This document shows, piece after piece, positions 1-8,824 of a stretch of 64,000 nt of DNA (positions within the stretch are counted from its first letter, which is position 1; each line of letters opens with the position of its first letter). The stretch covers positions 6,785,001-6,849,000 of the forward strand of contig NZ_LT629750.1 of the NCBI RefSeq assembly GCF_900105125.1. The letters are read 5' to 3'. The notes beneath the pieces are model-generated. The model saw only the letters and a program-made list of their open reading frames with translations, was not told the DNA's origin and ran no database searches. The stretch comes from Bradyrhizobium canariense (GTDB taxonomy: Bacteria; Pseudomonadota; Alphaproteobacteria; Rhizobiales; Xanthobacteraceae). The position numbers and the translations under genes are program-made.

Positions 1-103
1 CCGATCCCGGCGACACATCGAGCGTGATGCCGCGCAGCACCTCCGAAAGTCCGAACGACTTGCGCAAATCCTTTACCTGGATGATCGGTCGGCCCGCGTC
101 CAC
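1..103 (-). CDS. ABC transporter ATP-binding protein, N-terminal fragment
   Basis: The first 103 bases read on the minus strand as VDAGRPIIQVKDLRKSFG followed by LRGITLDVSPGS, the usual opening of a polar amino-acid ABC ATPase (GlnQ/HisP type) just before the Walker A loop. Everything after about residue 34 lies outside the window. The GTG start at 103 is chosen because GGAGAG stands six bases upstream. It is transcribed away from the RidA gene from a shared intergenic region. ABC ATPase is fairly sure; the substrate cannot be told from this fragment. Confidence 0.72.
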   Translation of the reverse strand, partial: MDAGRPIIQVKDLRKSFGLSEVLRGITLDVSPGS

Positions 104-202
104 GACTAACTCTCCAACACCATTTGGCGGCCAGCGCCTGCGCGACTTCCGAACTGCAGATTGAGCGCCAACAGTCCGTACATGATCTGTCGCGCGATCT
201 CG

Positions 203-239
203 TTGTTGCAAACGATATATGTCACGTATACTTTGTCAA
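203..239. promoter_or_regulatory. Divergent promoter region with GTATAC dyad
   Basis: The 327-base gap between the ABC ATPase and the RidA gene holds no convincing ORF. On the plus strand TTGTTG (203-208) is 18 bases from TATACT (227-232). On the minus strand TTGACA (239-234) is 16 bases from TATCGT. The palindrome GTATAC (226-231) overlaps both. FCD-type GntR proteins often bind GTNNAC-centred dyads, so this may be the operator of the GntR gene at 864. The promoter calls are by eye. Confidence 0.4.
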
Positions 240-430
240 CGACACGGAAATGCACGCACTGCACAATTTGCTCGCAAGCATGATCGAAGAACAGGCAACA
301 CGCAGACCCATCAAACGAGCAAGCGGTTGGCGAAGCGCGCAATTCGGAGTCGCCCAACGATGACAACCGGTCTGTCAAAAGCCGTTCAGGCGCGACAGAT
401 ATCTTGCGGATCCCACGGAGAGAGAAGCCC

Positions 431-814
431 ATGACACGTTCCGAGACTGACGATATGCCGATGGCCGGTGGTCATTATTCGCACGGCCTGCGCGCCGGCG
501 ACTTTGTCTATACGGCCGGACAGGTGCCGCGGGATTCCAAGAGAAACGTGATCGGCACCACGATCGAGGAGCAAACGGCTGCCACTCTGGAAAATGTCGA
601 GCGCGTGCTGAAGTCGTTCGGAGCGACATTCGACAACGTCGTCAAAGCCACAGTGCATCTCTCCGACGTCGCCAACGCGCCTCGCTTCAACGCGGTCTAT
701 GCGCGCTATTTTCCGAATAACAAGCCCGTCCGCACGCTGACCGGCAGCCAACTCAACGGCGTGTTGGTGGAGGTGGATGTGGTCGCCTATCTCGGCCCGA
801 TAACGACAAGTTAG
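431..814 (+). CDS. RidA/YjgF/YER057c family protein
   Basis: A 127-residue protein of normal RidA length. RidA proteins hydrolyse reactive enamine/imine intermediates made by PLP enzymes and amino-acid oxidases, in the cytosol, as trimers. Family features include an early HYSHGLRAGDFVYTAGQVP segment, a central EQTAATLENVERVL helix and a C-terminal VEVDVVAYL strand. The ATG at 431 is chosen over an in-frame one at 404 because GGAGAGA lies six bases before it. The usual catalytic Arg region is replaced by NKPVRTL, so activity is likely but unproven. It precedes a GntR gene by 49 bases and probably shares its transcript. Confidence 0.85.
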   Translation: MTRSETDDMPMAGGHYSHGLRAGDFVYTAGQVPRDSKRNVIGTTIEEQTAATLENVERVLKSFGATFDNVVKATVHLSDVANAPRFNAVYARYFPNNKPVRTLTGSQLNGVLVEVDVVAYLGPITTS

Positions 815-863
815 GGCCGCGTACCCGGGGGGTGAGCTAGAACCTGTTGGCAAGAGGACACGC

Positions 864-1712
864 ATGAAGCGTTCAAAGGGCGTCAAACCGTTGGCTGGCG
901 CACGAAACAGGCCGGGCGCTGCGCGCAACTCGGGCAATCGGGGCTCGCGCAGGACCGCGGAGGAGCCTCGGGAGGCATCTCAAACGGACGCAGCGGTCGA
1001 CCTTATCCGGTCCAAAATCATCGATATGAGCCTGCAGCCAGGAAGCAGGCTCGACGAACCGCTGCTGCGAAATCATTTCAAGTTGGGACGGACTCCCGCG
1101 CGCGAGGCCATCAATCGGCTTGTCGCCGAAGGCCTCGTCAATATTTCTCCAAATCGGGGCGGCATGTTTGTGCGCGGCCTGGATTTTGTTGAAATCGGCG
1201 AGGTCATCATGGCCTACCAGTTGGTCGAAACCGTGCTCGCCCAGCTTTGCAGCTTCGACGACGACAGCCTCGTTGCGGACCTCGAGGAAATCCAGGCACG
1301 CTACACGCGTGAGGTTCGGGGAAAATCCTTCCTGGGGATCACCTCGGTGAACGAAGAGTTTCATTTACGGATGCACCGCTCGATCGGCAATGCGCTGTTT
1401 TACGAGTTCGCTCTTTCGACCCATCGTCACCTCCGGCGCCTGCTGGTGCTGATCTATAAGATCGAGAACCGGGAGCGGAACGTCCTGGAGGCGCAGATGG
1501 AGATCAATCTCGATGAGCATGTGCGGATTATCGATGCGATCAGCCGCCGCGACCGCACCGGCTTGAGCCAGCTCCTGCCGGCCCACGCCCAACAAGCCCA
1601 GACGCGGCTTGCCCGGATCCTGAGCGAAGAGCGCGTTCCGCCGCTCACCGTGGATCGACTGCTGAATGATTTTTTCGCCACCAGGCGCGGCCGGTGGGCC
1701 GATCGAGACTAG
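864..1712 (+). CDS. GntR family transcriptional regulator, FCD domain
   Basis: A 282-residue DNA-binding regulator. Residues 1-42 are a basic, low-complexity extension. A winged helix-turn-helix follows at about 43-105 (LIRSKIIDMSLQPGSRLDEP, GRTPAREAINRLVAEGLV), then an all-helical FCD effector domain to about 235. FCD regulators generally sense small carboxylates or amino-acid derivatives and repress adjacent catabolic genes. AAGAGGA lies upstream of the ATG. Its place between RidA and an M20 amidohydrolase, with a GTATAC dyad in the promoter region at 226, suggests local control. The ligand is unknown. Confidence 0.85.
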   Translation: MKRSKGVKPLAGARNRPGAARNSGNRGSRRTAEEPREASQTDAAVDLIRSKIIDMSLQPGSRLDEPLLRNHFKLGRTPAREAINRLVAEGLVNISPNRGGMFVRGLDFVEIGEVIMAYQLVETVLAQLCSFDDDSLVADLEEIQARYTREVRGKSFLGITSVNEEFHLRMHRSIGNALFYEFALSTHRHLRRLLVLIYKIENRERNVLEAQMEINLDEHVRIIDAISRRDRTGLSQLLPAHAQQAQTRLARILSEERVPPLTVDRLLNDFFATRRGRWADRD

Positions 1713-1939
1713 CGAGTTACGGGCGATGGGTTCGAGTATCGGCGCGCCATATTGAGCGCGTGCCTGGAGCAGCAATTTGAGATCGTGGCACGTCCTCACG
1801 ATCAGTCCTCTCGCCTTAACGCCCGTCATTTTCGAGGGTCTTCTGTTTCCGCGGCTCAAATGGCGGGCACACCCGATTTCCGGTTCTGATCAAAAGTTGA
1901 CCGCATTAGCGCAAAGCCGACATTGGTAGAAGTGAAACT

Positions 1940-1964
1940 ACCTTGCCGCTTCCTTCGGCAAGGT
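1940..1964 (+). promoter_or_regulatory. Hairpin overlapping the RBS of the M20 hydrolase
   Basis: ACCTTGCCG (1940-1948) and CGGCAAGGT (1956-1964) form a nine-pair perfect stem with a seven-base loop, directly before the ATG at 1969. The only Shine-Dalgarno-like AAGG for that ATG lies inside the right arm, so the stem would mask it. No T-run follows, so it is a poor terminator. The 256-base gap before it (1713-1968) shows nothing else convincing. Confidence 0.4.
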
Positions 1965-1968
1965 ATTT

Positions 1969-3285
1969 ATGGACCCTCACTTTGCAGCCCCGAGGGCGTA
2001 CTTCCTCTCATTAAACCGGGATCAAATGGCAAAGACCAATCTACCCCTCGATGCAGACCGACTCTGGGCTGATGTGATGGCGCTTGCGGACATCACCGAT
2101 CCCGCCCGGCCTTATACACGGCGTTCGTTCACGGCATTGTTTCTCGAGGGCCGTGCCTGGCTCGCGCGACGCTTCGCCGAGGCCGGGCTCGCCACGCGGA
2201 TCGATACGGCCGGCAACCTGATCGGGCGGATCGAAGGCAGCGATCCCGCGCTTGGCGTGATCGCGATCGGATCGCACAGTGATACCGTGCCGGCCGGAGG
2301 ACGGTTCGACGGCATAGCCGGTGTTGCCACCGGGCTTGAGATCGTACGGTCGTTGCGCGAGGCGGGCGTCCAGTTCCGGCACACCATCGAGATCATCGAC
2401 TTTCTCGCCGAGGAGCCAAGCGAATACGGACTGTCATGCATCGGTAGCCGCGGCATGACCGGCTCGCTTGACGAAAAGATGCTCGATCTCGCCGAGCCCG
2501 GCGGCGAAAAGCTGCGTGACGCGCTGCGGCGGGTCGGTGGCGATCCTGATCGGCTCGATCAGGCAATACGCGGAGACATCCGCGCTTTTCTGGAATTGCA
2601 TATCGAGCAGGGCGTCGTGCTGGAATCGCAGTCGCTCGACGTCGGCATTGTCACGTCGATCGTCGGCATCCGCCGGATCGAGATTGTATTTCAGGGCGAG
2701 GCTGATCATGCCGGCACCACGCCGATGGCGCTGCGTCATGATGCGCTTGTAGCTGCCGCCAACACTGTTGCGTCGGTGCGCCGGGCAGCCGAACAACTGG
2801 CCGCCGAGGGGCCGGATTACTTCGTTGCAACAGTCGGCGTTCTGACGGTCGATCCTTCGGCATCCAACATCGTGCCCGGGCGGTGCCGGATCATTGTCGA
2901 CGCGCGCACCACTAATCCGGCGCTGACGTCGCGATTCGTTGATATCATCGATCGGGAAAGCACGGCGCACGCGGCGGCGGCTCGGGTCACGCGCGCGTCC
3001 TTTGCGACCTTGTCCGATGGCTCGCCTGTCGCCTGCGATGCCCATTTGCGTTCGGCATTGAGCCAAGGTGCGCGCGGTCTCGCGCTCAGCGAGACCGATT
3101 TGCCGAGCGGCGCGGGTCATGATGCGGCATTCATGAGCCGCATCTCGCGATCTGCCATGGTCTTCGTTCCGTGCCGAGCCGGCAAAAGCCACGCGCCGGA
3201 GGAATGGGCAGACCGCGAAGCGATCACGGCGGGAGCGGCGGTGATCTATCAGGCAGTGAGGGACCTCGACCAGTCTATGATCTGA
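1969..3285 (+). CDS. M20 family Zn-dependent amidohydrolase (N-carbamoyl-L-amino-acid hydrolase / allantoate amidohydrolase type)
   Basis: A 438-residue dinuclear-metal hydrolase of the hydantoinase/carbamoylase branch of M20. Visible metal and catalytic motifs are GSHSDTVPAGGRFDG, EEPSEYG followed by GSRGM, FLELHIEQG, and HAGTTPMALRHD in the lid domain. Such enzymes cleave N-carbamoyl amino acids or ureido acids, releasing ammonia and CO2 or a free amino acid. Length is normal. An alternative ATG at 2026 (MAKTNLPLD) removes a 19-residue head with no counterpart in the family and may be the true start. The next genes are amino-acid and histidine catabolic. The exact substrate is unknown; N-carbamoyl or N-formyl glutamate is a guess from context. 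Confidence 0.82.
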   Translation: MDPHFAAPRAYFLSLNRDQMAKTNLPLDADRLWADVMALADITDPARPYTRRSFTALFLEGRAWLARRFAEAGLATRIDTAGNLIGRIEGSDPALGVIAIGSHSDTVPAGGRFDGIAGVATGLEIVRSLREAGVQFRHTIEIIDFLAEEPSEYGLSCIGSRGMTGSLDEKMLDLAEPGGEKLRDALRRVGGDPDRLDQAIRGDIRAFLELHIEQGVVLESQSLDVGIVTSIVGIRRIEIVFQGEADHAGTTPMALRHDALVAAANTVASVRRAAEQLAAEGPDYFVATVGVLTVDPSASNIVPGRCRIIVDARTTNPALTSRFVDIIDRESTAHAAAARVTRASFATLSDGSPVACDAHLRSALSQGARGLALSETDLPSGAGHDAAFMSRISRSAMVFVPCRAGKSHAPEEWADREAITAGAAVIYQAVRDLDQSMI

Positions 3286-3301
3286 AAATCCACGCCCCCT
3301 G

Positions 3302-3337
3302 TTGACTTTCCGCGCTCCCCCAATAATGTATAGACAT
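3302..3337 (+). promoter_or_regulatory. Promoter with HutC-type operator before the OCD-like gene
   Basis: TTGACT (3302-3307) is 16 bases from TAATGT (3324-3329), a plausible sigma-70 promoter. The dyad TGTATAGACA (3327-3336) overlaps the -10 element. The same dyad, in reverse complement or in perfectly symmetric form, stands before hutF/hutI and before the ABC importer, which argues that HutC (10183-10923) represses this unit too. Confidence 0.6.
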
Positions 3338-3360
3338 ATTCAAGTCGAGGGAGTGCGTAC

Positions 3361-4362
3361 GTGCCGCCGATCTACATCGCCTATCTCAACCGCCTCGACA
3401 TCGACGAACTCAAGATCACCGACGACGAGATTTTGTCGGCCATTGAAGCGAGCCTTGCCAGCCAAGGCAGGGGCGAAACGGTGATCGAGCCCCGTGTTCA
3501 TCTCGAGCCCGGTGTCGCCAACGGGCACTTCAACGTCCTGCGCGGCGCCATCAAGGCGCCGATCGATTCAGCCGGGGTCAAAATCGTCGGTGACTTCGTC
3601 GACAACTACAAGCTCGGTTTTCCGTCCGAGCTTGCCATCCTGGCGCTGTTCGATCCGCGCACCGGCGCGCCGAAAGCGATCCTCGATGCCAGCGGCATCA
3701 CCGACATGCGGACTGGCGCGGTGACCGCGATCGGTGCCAAGCACCTTGCGCGCAAGAATTCAAAGATCCTCGGCCATATCGGCGCGCGGGGAACGGCATA
3801 CTGGAATGTACGCCTGCTCAATCATCTGTTCGACTTTGATGAGATCCGCGTGCACTCGCGTCGCGAGGAAAGCCGTAACAGTTTTGCGGAACGCCTGAGC
3901 CGGGATCTCGGCAAGAAGGTCATCGCAACCGAGGACTGGCAGAGCTGCGTCGAGGGCGCGGATATCGTGGTCGAGGCGTCCCGGCTCGACAAGCCGACGC
4001 CGCTGTTGAAAACCGATTGGATCAAGAAGGGAGCCTTCGTGGTCCCCTACGGAACGATGAGCGCGATCGAACTGTCGCTGACCGATATCATGTCAAAGCT
4101 GGTGGTCGACGATTGGGGGCAGTGCAAGGGCGGCAAGTTCGGCAGCCTGCGCGCCCATGTCGAGGCTGGAAAATTGTCCGAAGCAACCCTGCATGCGGAA
4201 CTCGGACAGATCGTCGCAGGCCTTAAGCCCGGACGGCAAAGTGACACCGAGACCAATTTGTTCTGGCATCGCGGACTTTCGCTGTCCGATATTGCTCTCG
4301 GCCATGCGATGCTGGAAAAATCCGAGCGATTGGGAATAGGCCAGCGCCTTCGCTTTGCCTGA
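3361..4362 (+). CDS. Ornithine cyclodeaminase / mu-crystallin family protein
   Basis: A 333-residue NAD(P)-binding protein of the OCD/mu-crystallin family. Members deaminate and cyclise ornithine to proline or reduce cyclic or linear imines. The central DIRTGAVTAIGA-like stretch (MRTGAVTAIGAKHLA) and the Rossmann segment with GHIGARGTAYWNVRLL are typical, followed by GADIVVEASR. The GTG start at 3361 is supported by GAGGGAG seven bases upstream. A HutC-type operator overlaps the promoter, tying it to histidine degradation, which is not a usual OCD context. True ornithine cyclodeaminase activity cannot be claimed; an imine reductase is equally possible. Confidence 0.82.
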   Translation: MPPIYIAYLNRLDIDELKITDDEILSAIEASLASQGRGETVIEPRVHLEPGVANGHFNVLRGAIKAPIDSAGVKIVGDFVDNYKLGFPSELAILALFDPRTGAPKAILDASGITDMRTGAVTAIGAKHLARKNSKILGHIGARGTAYWNVRLLNHLFDFDEIRVHSRREESRNSFAERLSRDLGKKVIATEDWQSCVEGADIVVEASRLDKPTPLLKTDWIKKGAFVVPYGTMSAIELSLTDIMSKLVVDDWGQCKGGKFGSLRAHVEAGKLSEATLHAELGQIVAGLKPGRQSDTETNLFWHRGLSLSDIALGHAMLEKSERLGIGQRLRFA

Positions 4363-4390
4363 TCAAACGGCGGCCGCGAGAGTTCGACCT

Positions 4391-5203
4391 ATGCCGTATG
4401 TCGCGAATGCACGAATGTATTCGGTCAATCCGGCGGCGGCCTTGGCCTGGAAAGAGTTCTTTGGATGGCTTGCGCGGGAATCCGGCGTCGATCTGCGTGT
4501 GATCGATCATGCCATGCCGTTGCCTCTGGCTGAGCTGTGGTCGCGCACTGATCTAGCCTGCGCCTTCATGTGCGGATTTCCCTACGCGCTCGCGGCAGAT
4601 CCACCACGACCGATAGCTGCACCCGTTCCTGTCGGTGCGCCGATCCCGGGGCGGCCGGTGTACGCCACCCGTCTCGTTGTGCTGGCTAACTCGAAATTCG
4701 CGTCGATCGAAGATACGTTTGGCAATCGTCTCGGATACACGATCGAGGATTCCCATTCCGGCTACAACGCGCTGCGGCACCATCTGCTGCCATTTTATCA
4801 GCAGCGTGGCAGGAAGCTTTATCGCGAAAGCATTGGCCCGCTGTTTACGCCGCGGCGGGTAATTGAAGCGTTGCTCGCCGGCGAGATCGACGTCGGTCCG
4901 CTTGACTCTTATGCGCTGGATTTGATGCTGCGTCACCAGCCAGAGCTTGCGTCGCAGATCAGGATTGTCGCGACCACCGATCCCGCGCCAGTTCCGTTTC
5001 TGGTTGCGGCATCGGAGTGTCCCCCTGACATCGTATCGGCACTCCAGACCACGCTGGCGACGTTCGGTGGTGCTGCGGCTTGCGCCGGCCTGAGGGACCA
5101 GCTTTGTCTCGAGGCCTTTGCTCCGGTCGTCAAAGACGACTATCGTCTGATGACGCGCTGGGACGCAGAAGCGCGCGCCGCCGGATATGGCGAGCCCGGT
5201 TAA
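4391..5203 (+). CDS. PhnD/SsuA-like substrate-binding-fold protein without signal peptide
   Basis: About 270 residues with the look of a PhnD/transferrin-like periplasmic binding domain: CAFMCGFPYALA near the N-terminus, FGNRLGYTIEDSHSGYNALR in the middle, then EIDVGPLDSYALDLM and a hinge-like RIVATTDPAPVPFLVA. No signal peptide or lipobox is present, so it probably acts in the cytosol. The ATG at 4391 is preferred (GAGAG eight bases upstream); a TTG at 4355 would overlap the OCD gene. It is likely co-transcribed with the OCD gene, and its stop overlaps the hutD stop convergently. No permease or ATPase adjoins it. Confidence 0.68.
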   Translation: MPYVANARMYSVNPAAALAWKEFFGWLARESGVDLRVIDHAMPLPLAELWSRTDLACAFMCGFPYALAADPPRPIAAPVPVGAPIPGRPVYATRLVVLANSKFASIEDTFGNRLGYTIEDSHSGYNALRHHLLPFYQQRGRKLYRESIGPLFTPRRVIEALLAGEIDVGPLDSYALDLMLRHQPELASQIRIVATTDPAPVPFLVAASECPPDIVSALQTTLATFGGAAACAGLRDQLCLEAFAPVVKDDYRLMTRWDAEARAAGYGEPG

Positions 5204-5784
5204 TCGCGGTGCTGACGCAGTAATACAAGATAGCAGTCGCTTCCGACAGCTGGCGTTATGCAGAAGGAAACTTCGCGCGCGCACACTAAAATGGCCGCAT
5301 CGCCGTGACCGAGCGTCGCGACCTCGTATTGCGAAGTGACGGTGGTGTTTCCATTGAGCGACAGGACGACGGCGGTGTCGTTATCATCGTAATCGCATGA
5401 GAGAGCCTCGCGAACGCGCCGCAATCGATGACTGAAGCGCCCACGCCGCGCCATCACATTGAGGTCGGTGATCTCGCCTCCGATGAGCCGCGCCGATGTC
5501 GGGATGTCGCCGGCAAAGTTGATCGGTTCGGATTCGCCTTCAATCGTTACCGGAGCATCGTTTCCGATCGTCAGTACCAATCCACGTCCGCTGACGATGG
5601 CAAGGGTGCGGTCGATCCCGGGAAATTCGGAGAACGGCCCATCAGACGCGACCTGGGCCATGCTGACGCGCCAGTCGAATGTATCCAGCGATGTGCCTGA
5701 TGGTTCCGCGGCGATCTCCGTCGTCGAGCCGCCGCCATTCTTCCACGGCGTTGTCAGGCAATGACTGGCGCGAATGATCTTCAA
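5200..5784 (-). CDS. hutD: HutD/Ves family cupin protein
   Basis: A 194-residue bicupin-like protein with the family signature near the N-terminus, TPWKNGGGSTTEIA, followed by WRVSMAQVASDGPFS and FPGIDRTLAIVSG. HutD is linked to the histidine utilisation operon and is thought to tune hut induction, perhaps by binding urocanate or formylglutamate; its biochemistry is unsettled. It is the last gene of the minus-strand hutI-hutU-hutD unit, 12 bases after hutU. Its stop codon overlaps that of the convergent binding-fold gene. Confidence 0.88.
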   Translation of the reverse strand: MKIIRASHCLTTPWKNGGGSTTEIAAEPSGTSLDTFDWRVSMAQVASDGPFSEFPGIDRTLAIVSGRGLVLTIGNDAPVTIEGESEPINFAGDIPTSARLIGGEITDLNVMARRGRFSHRLRRVREALSCDYDDNDTAVVLSLNGNTTVTSQYEVATLGHGDAAILVCAREVSFCITPAVGSDCYLVLLRQHRD

Positions 5785-5796
5785 TACCGGCCTGCC

Positions 5797-7461
5797 TCAG
5801 CTCAGGCTCGGCAGATCAAGCCTGTTCGCACGGGCGCAATCGATGGCGAGGTCATATCCGGCATCGGCATGACGCATGACGCCGGTCGCGGGATCGTTCC
5901 ACAACACGCGAGCGATCCGATTTGCCGCCTCAGGCGTGCCGTCGCAAACGATCACCATGCCGGCATGCTGCGAGAAGCCCATGCCGACGCCACCGCCGTG
6001 ATGCAGTGACACCCAGGTGGCGCCGCTGGCGCAATTGAGCAACGCGTTCAGCAGCGGCCAGTCAGACACGGCGTCGGAACCGTCCTTCATCGATTCGGTT
6101 TCGCGGTTAGGTGAGGCGACCGATCCGGAATCCAGGTGGTCGCGGCCGATCACAACAGGCGCTTTCAATTCTCCACGCGCCACCATTTCGTTGAAGGCAA
6201 GACCAAGCCGATGGCGGTCGCCGAGACCGACCCAGCAGATACGCGCCGGCAAGCCCTGGAACGCGATGCGTTCGCGCGCCATGTCGAGCCAGTGATGCAG
6301 CGCCGCGTTGTCCGGCAGTAATTCCTTGACCTTCGCATCGGTCCGATAAATGTCTTCGGGATCGCCTGACAACGCCGCCCATCGAAACGGGCCGACGCCA
6401 CGGCAGAACAGCGGCCGGATATAGGCCGGAACGAAGCCCGGGAAATCGAACGCGTCCGTGACGCCTTCTTCAAGCGCCATCTGACGAATGTTATTGCCAT
6501 AGTCGACGACGGGAATGCCCATGCGATGAAAATCCAGCATGGCGCGAACGTGTTCGGCCATCGATTTCCGCGCGGCACGGGCCACGCTCTTCGGATCGGT
6601 CTCGCGCCGGGCTTCCCACTCGCTGGTGGTCCAGCCCTTCGGCAGATAGCCGTTGACGGGGTCGTGTGCCGAGGTCTGGTCAGTGACCGCGTCTGGCCGC
6701 ACGCCGCGGCGGACCAACTCTGGAAAAATCTCGGCGGCATTGCCGAGCAGGCCCACCGACACCGGCTTTCGGTCCCGGTTCGCCTGTTCGATGATCGCCA
6801 GCGCTTCGTCGAGGTTACCGGCCTGGCGGTCCAGATAGCGGGTGCGCAGCCGCATCTCGATCCGTGACGGCTGGCACTCGACCGCGAGGCAGGATGCACC
6901 GGCCATGACGGCCGCGAGCGGTTGCGCGCCGCCCATGCCGCCAAGGCCGGCGGTCAGAATCCACCTGCCCGAGAGGTCGCCGCCAAAGTGCTGCCGGCCC
7001 ATCTCGACGAAGGTCTCGTAGGTGCCCTGAACGATGCCCTGGCTGCCGATATAAATCCAGGAGCCGGCCGTCATCTGGCCGTACATCATCAGGCCCTTGC
7101 GATCGAGCACGCTGAAGTGCTCCCAATTTGCCCAATGTGGCACCAGGTTCGAGTTGGCGATCAGCACGCGTGGCGCGTCGGCATGGGTTCTAAATACGCC
7201 GACCGGCTTGCCCGATTGCACCAGCAGTGTTTCGTCCTGCTCGAGGCGCTTCAGCGTCGTGACGATCCGATCGAAACTTTCCCAGTCCCGCGCGGCGCGA
7301 CCGATGCCGCCATATACGACGAGCTCACTCGGCTTCTCCGCGACGTCCGGATCGAGATTGTTCATCAGCATCCGCATCGGCGCTTCGGTCAGCCACGATT
7401 TGGCGGAAAGCGCGCTGCCGCGTGCGGCGCGGATGACGCGGGCATTGTCGATGCGGGTCAT
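5797..7461 (-). CDS. hutU: Urocanate hydratase
   Basis: A 554-residue protein of full family length. HutU converts urocanate to 4-imidazolone-5-propionate with tightly bound NAD+ in the cytosol, the second step of histidine degradation. Seen in the sequence: the NAD-binding [14 protein letters not shown] segment near residue 170, [42 protein letters not shown] with the conserved cysteine, and [15 protein letters not shown] near the C-terminus. AAAGGA precedes the ATG. It lies 27 bases after hutI and before hutD. Histidine ammonia-lyase, which supplies urocanate, is not in this window. Confidence 0.97.
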   Translation of the reverse strand: MTRIDNARVIRAARGSALSAKSWLTEAPMRMLMNNLDPDVAEKPSELVVYGGIGRAARDWESFDRIVTTLKRLEQDETLLVQSGKPVGVFRTHADAPRVLIANSNLVPHWANWEHFSVLDRKGLMMYGQMTAGSWIYIGSQGIVQGTYETFVEMGRQHFGGDLSGRWILTAGLGGMGGAQPLAAVMAGASCLAVECQPSRIEMRLRTRYLDRQAGNLDEALAIIEQANRDRKPVSVGLLGNAAEIFPELVRRGVRPDAVTDQTSAHDPVNGYLPKGWTTSEWEARRETDPKSVARAARKSMAEHVRAMLDFHRMGIPVVDYGNNIRQMALEEGVTDAFDFPGFVPAYIRPLFCRGVGPFRWAALSGDPEDIYRTDAKVKELLPDNAALHHWLDMARERIAFQGLPARICWVGLGDRHRLGLAFNEMVARGELKAPVVIGRDHLDSGSVASPNRETESMKDGSDAVSDWPLLNALLNCASGATWVSLHHGGGVGMGFSQHAGMVIVCDGTPEAANRIARVLWNDPATGVMRHADAGYDLAIDCARANRLDLPSLS

Positions 7462-7488
7462 AATCCGATTTCCTTTAAGCTCGGAATG

Positions 7489-8709
7489 TCAAGCAAGCAA
7501 GGTGCCGTGCCACACCCGGGCATGGAGCGGATTGAAGCCCATCCGGTAGACCAGTTCGGCCGGCTGCTCGATATTCCAGATGGCGAGATCGCAATATTTT
7601 CCAGGTTCAAGGCTGCCGGTTTCCGCTGATAGCCCGAGCGCGCGCGCAGCCTCTCGCGTCACGGCGGCGATGCATTCGTCGACTGTCAGTCGAAACAGTG
7701 TTGCACCCATGTTCATTGCCAGCAGCAGCGACGTCAGCGGCGAACTGCCGGGGTTGCTGTCAGTGGCGAGCGCGATCGACACGCCGTGCCGGCGCATCGC
7801 ATCGATCGGCGGCAACTGTTTTTCGCGAATGAAATAAAACGCGCCGGGCAGGACCACGGCAACGGTGCCGGCCCTTGCCATCGCCGCCATGCCGTCATCA
7901 TCGGCATATTCGAGATGATCGGCTGAAAGCGCGCCAAAGCGCGCGGCGAGCGCGGCGCCGTGAAGGTTCGACAATTGATCGGCATGAAGACGAACGGGGA
8001 GACCCAAGGCTTGCGCTTTTGCAAACAGCCGGGCGGTCTCATCCACCGAGAAAGCGATGCCTTCACAGAAAGCGTCGACCGCATCGGCGAGCCCTTCGGC
8101 GGCGATCTGCGGCAGCATCGTGTTGCAGATCAAGTCGATATAATCGCTGCTGCGGCCGTTCATCTCCGGCGGCACGGTGTGGGCGCCGAGAAAACTGGTG
8201 CTAATCGACACCGGGCGCTCGCTGCCGAGTTGCCGAGCGGCCTGCAACTGACGGCGTTCGGTCGCGAGTTCGAGCCCATAGCCGGATTTGATTTCGATCG
8301 TCGTAACGCCTTCGGCAATCAGTGCGTCAAGCCGGGGGAGAGCGGCGGAGACCAGTTCTTCGGTGGTTGCCTGCCGGGTAGCTTTTACCGTCGAGACGAT
8401 TCCGCCGCCGGCCCGCGCGATCTCTTCATAGCTCGCGCCGGCGAGGCGTTGTTCGAATTCCCGGGCGCGGTTGCCGCCATAGACCAGATGGGTATGACAG
8501 TCGATCAGCCCCGGAGTGATCCAGCGGCCGTCGCAATCGGTTATTTGCTTGGCGTCGAGCGACGAGGGCGCATCCGAGGCGGGGCCCGCATAGACGATGC
8601 GGCCTGCTGCGGCGGCGATCACGCCATCATCGACCAGACCGAGGCCTTGGCGAGACGGCGAAAGCGTCGCAAGACGGCATCCATGCCAGATATGATCGAC
8701 TGATGTCAT
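7489..8709 (-). CDS. hutI: Imidazolonepropionase
   Basis: A 406-residue amidohydrolase-superfamily enzyme that opens imidazolone propionate to N-formimino-L-glutamate, step three of the Hut pathway. The metal motif HTHLVYGG is at residues 72-79, with AGGGIVSTV for substrate binding, [25 protein letters not shown] and the late ATDSNPGSS. It is the first gene of the minus-strand hutIUD unit. The intergenic region shared with hutF carries a HutC-type dyad at 8761-8770. Confidence 0.96.
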   Translation of the reverse strand: MTSVDHIWHGCRLATLSPSRQGLGLVDDGVIAAAAGRIVYAGPASDAPSSLDAKQITDCDGRWITPGLIDCHTHLVYGGNRAREFEQRLAGASYEEIARAGGGIVSTVKATRQATTEELVSAALPRLDALIAEGVTTIEIKSGYGLELATERRQLQAARQLGSERPVSISTSFLGAHTVPPEMNGRSSDYIDLICNTMLPQIAAEGLADAVDAFCEGIAFSVDETARLFAKAQALGLPVRLHADQLSNLHGAALAARFGALSADHLEYADDDGMAAMARAGTVAVVLPGAFYFIREKQLPPIDAMRRHGVSIALATDSNPGSSPLTSLLLAMNMGATLFRLTVDECIAAVTREAARALGLSAETGSLEPGKYCDLAIWNIEQPAELVYRMGFNPLHARVWHGTLLA

Positions 8710-8760
8710 GAACCCCGCAGACCCGTTGCAGACGTTTGCGCGCTTGGCATTGCGTCTATT

Positions 8761-8770
8761 TGTCTATACA
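8761..8770. promoter_or_regulatory. HutC-type operator between hutI and hutF
   Basis: TGTCTATACA lies in the 115-base region between the divergent hutI and hutF genes. It is the exact reverse complement of the dyad at 3327 and a hybrid of the two symmetric dyads at 13703 and 13721. It resembles the TGTATATACA core bound by HutC of pseudomonads. A single site between two divergent promoters could repress both. Promoter elements could not be fixed with confidence. Confidence 0.62.
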
Positions 8771-8824
8771 TATTACAAGGCGCCGTTTGGCCTGTCCAGA
8801 GTTTCGCGGGCTCGGAGATAAAGA

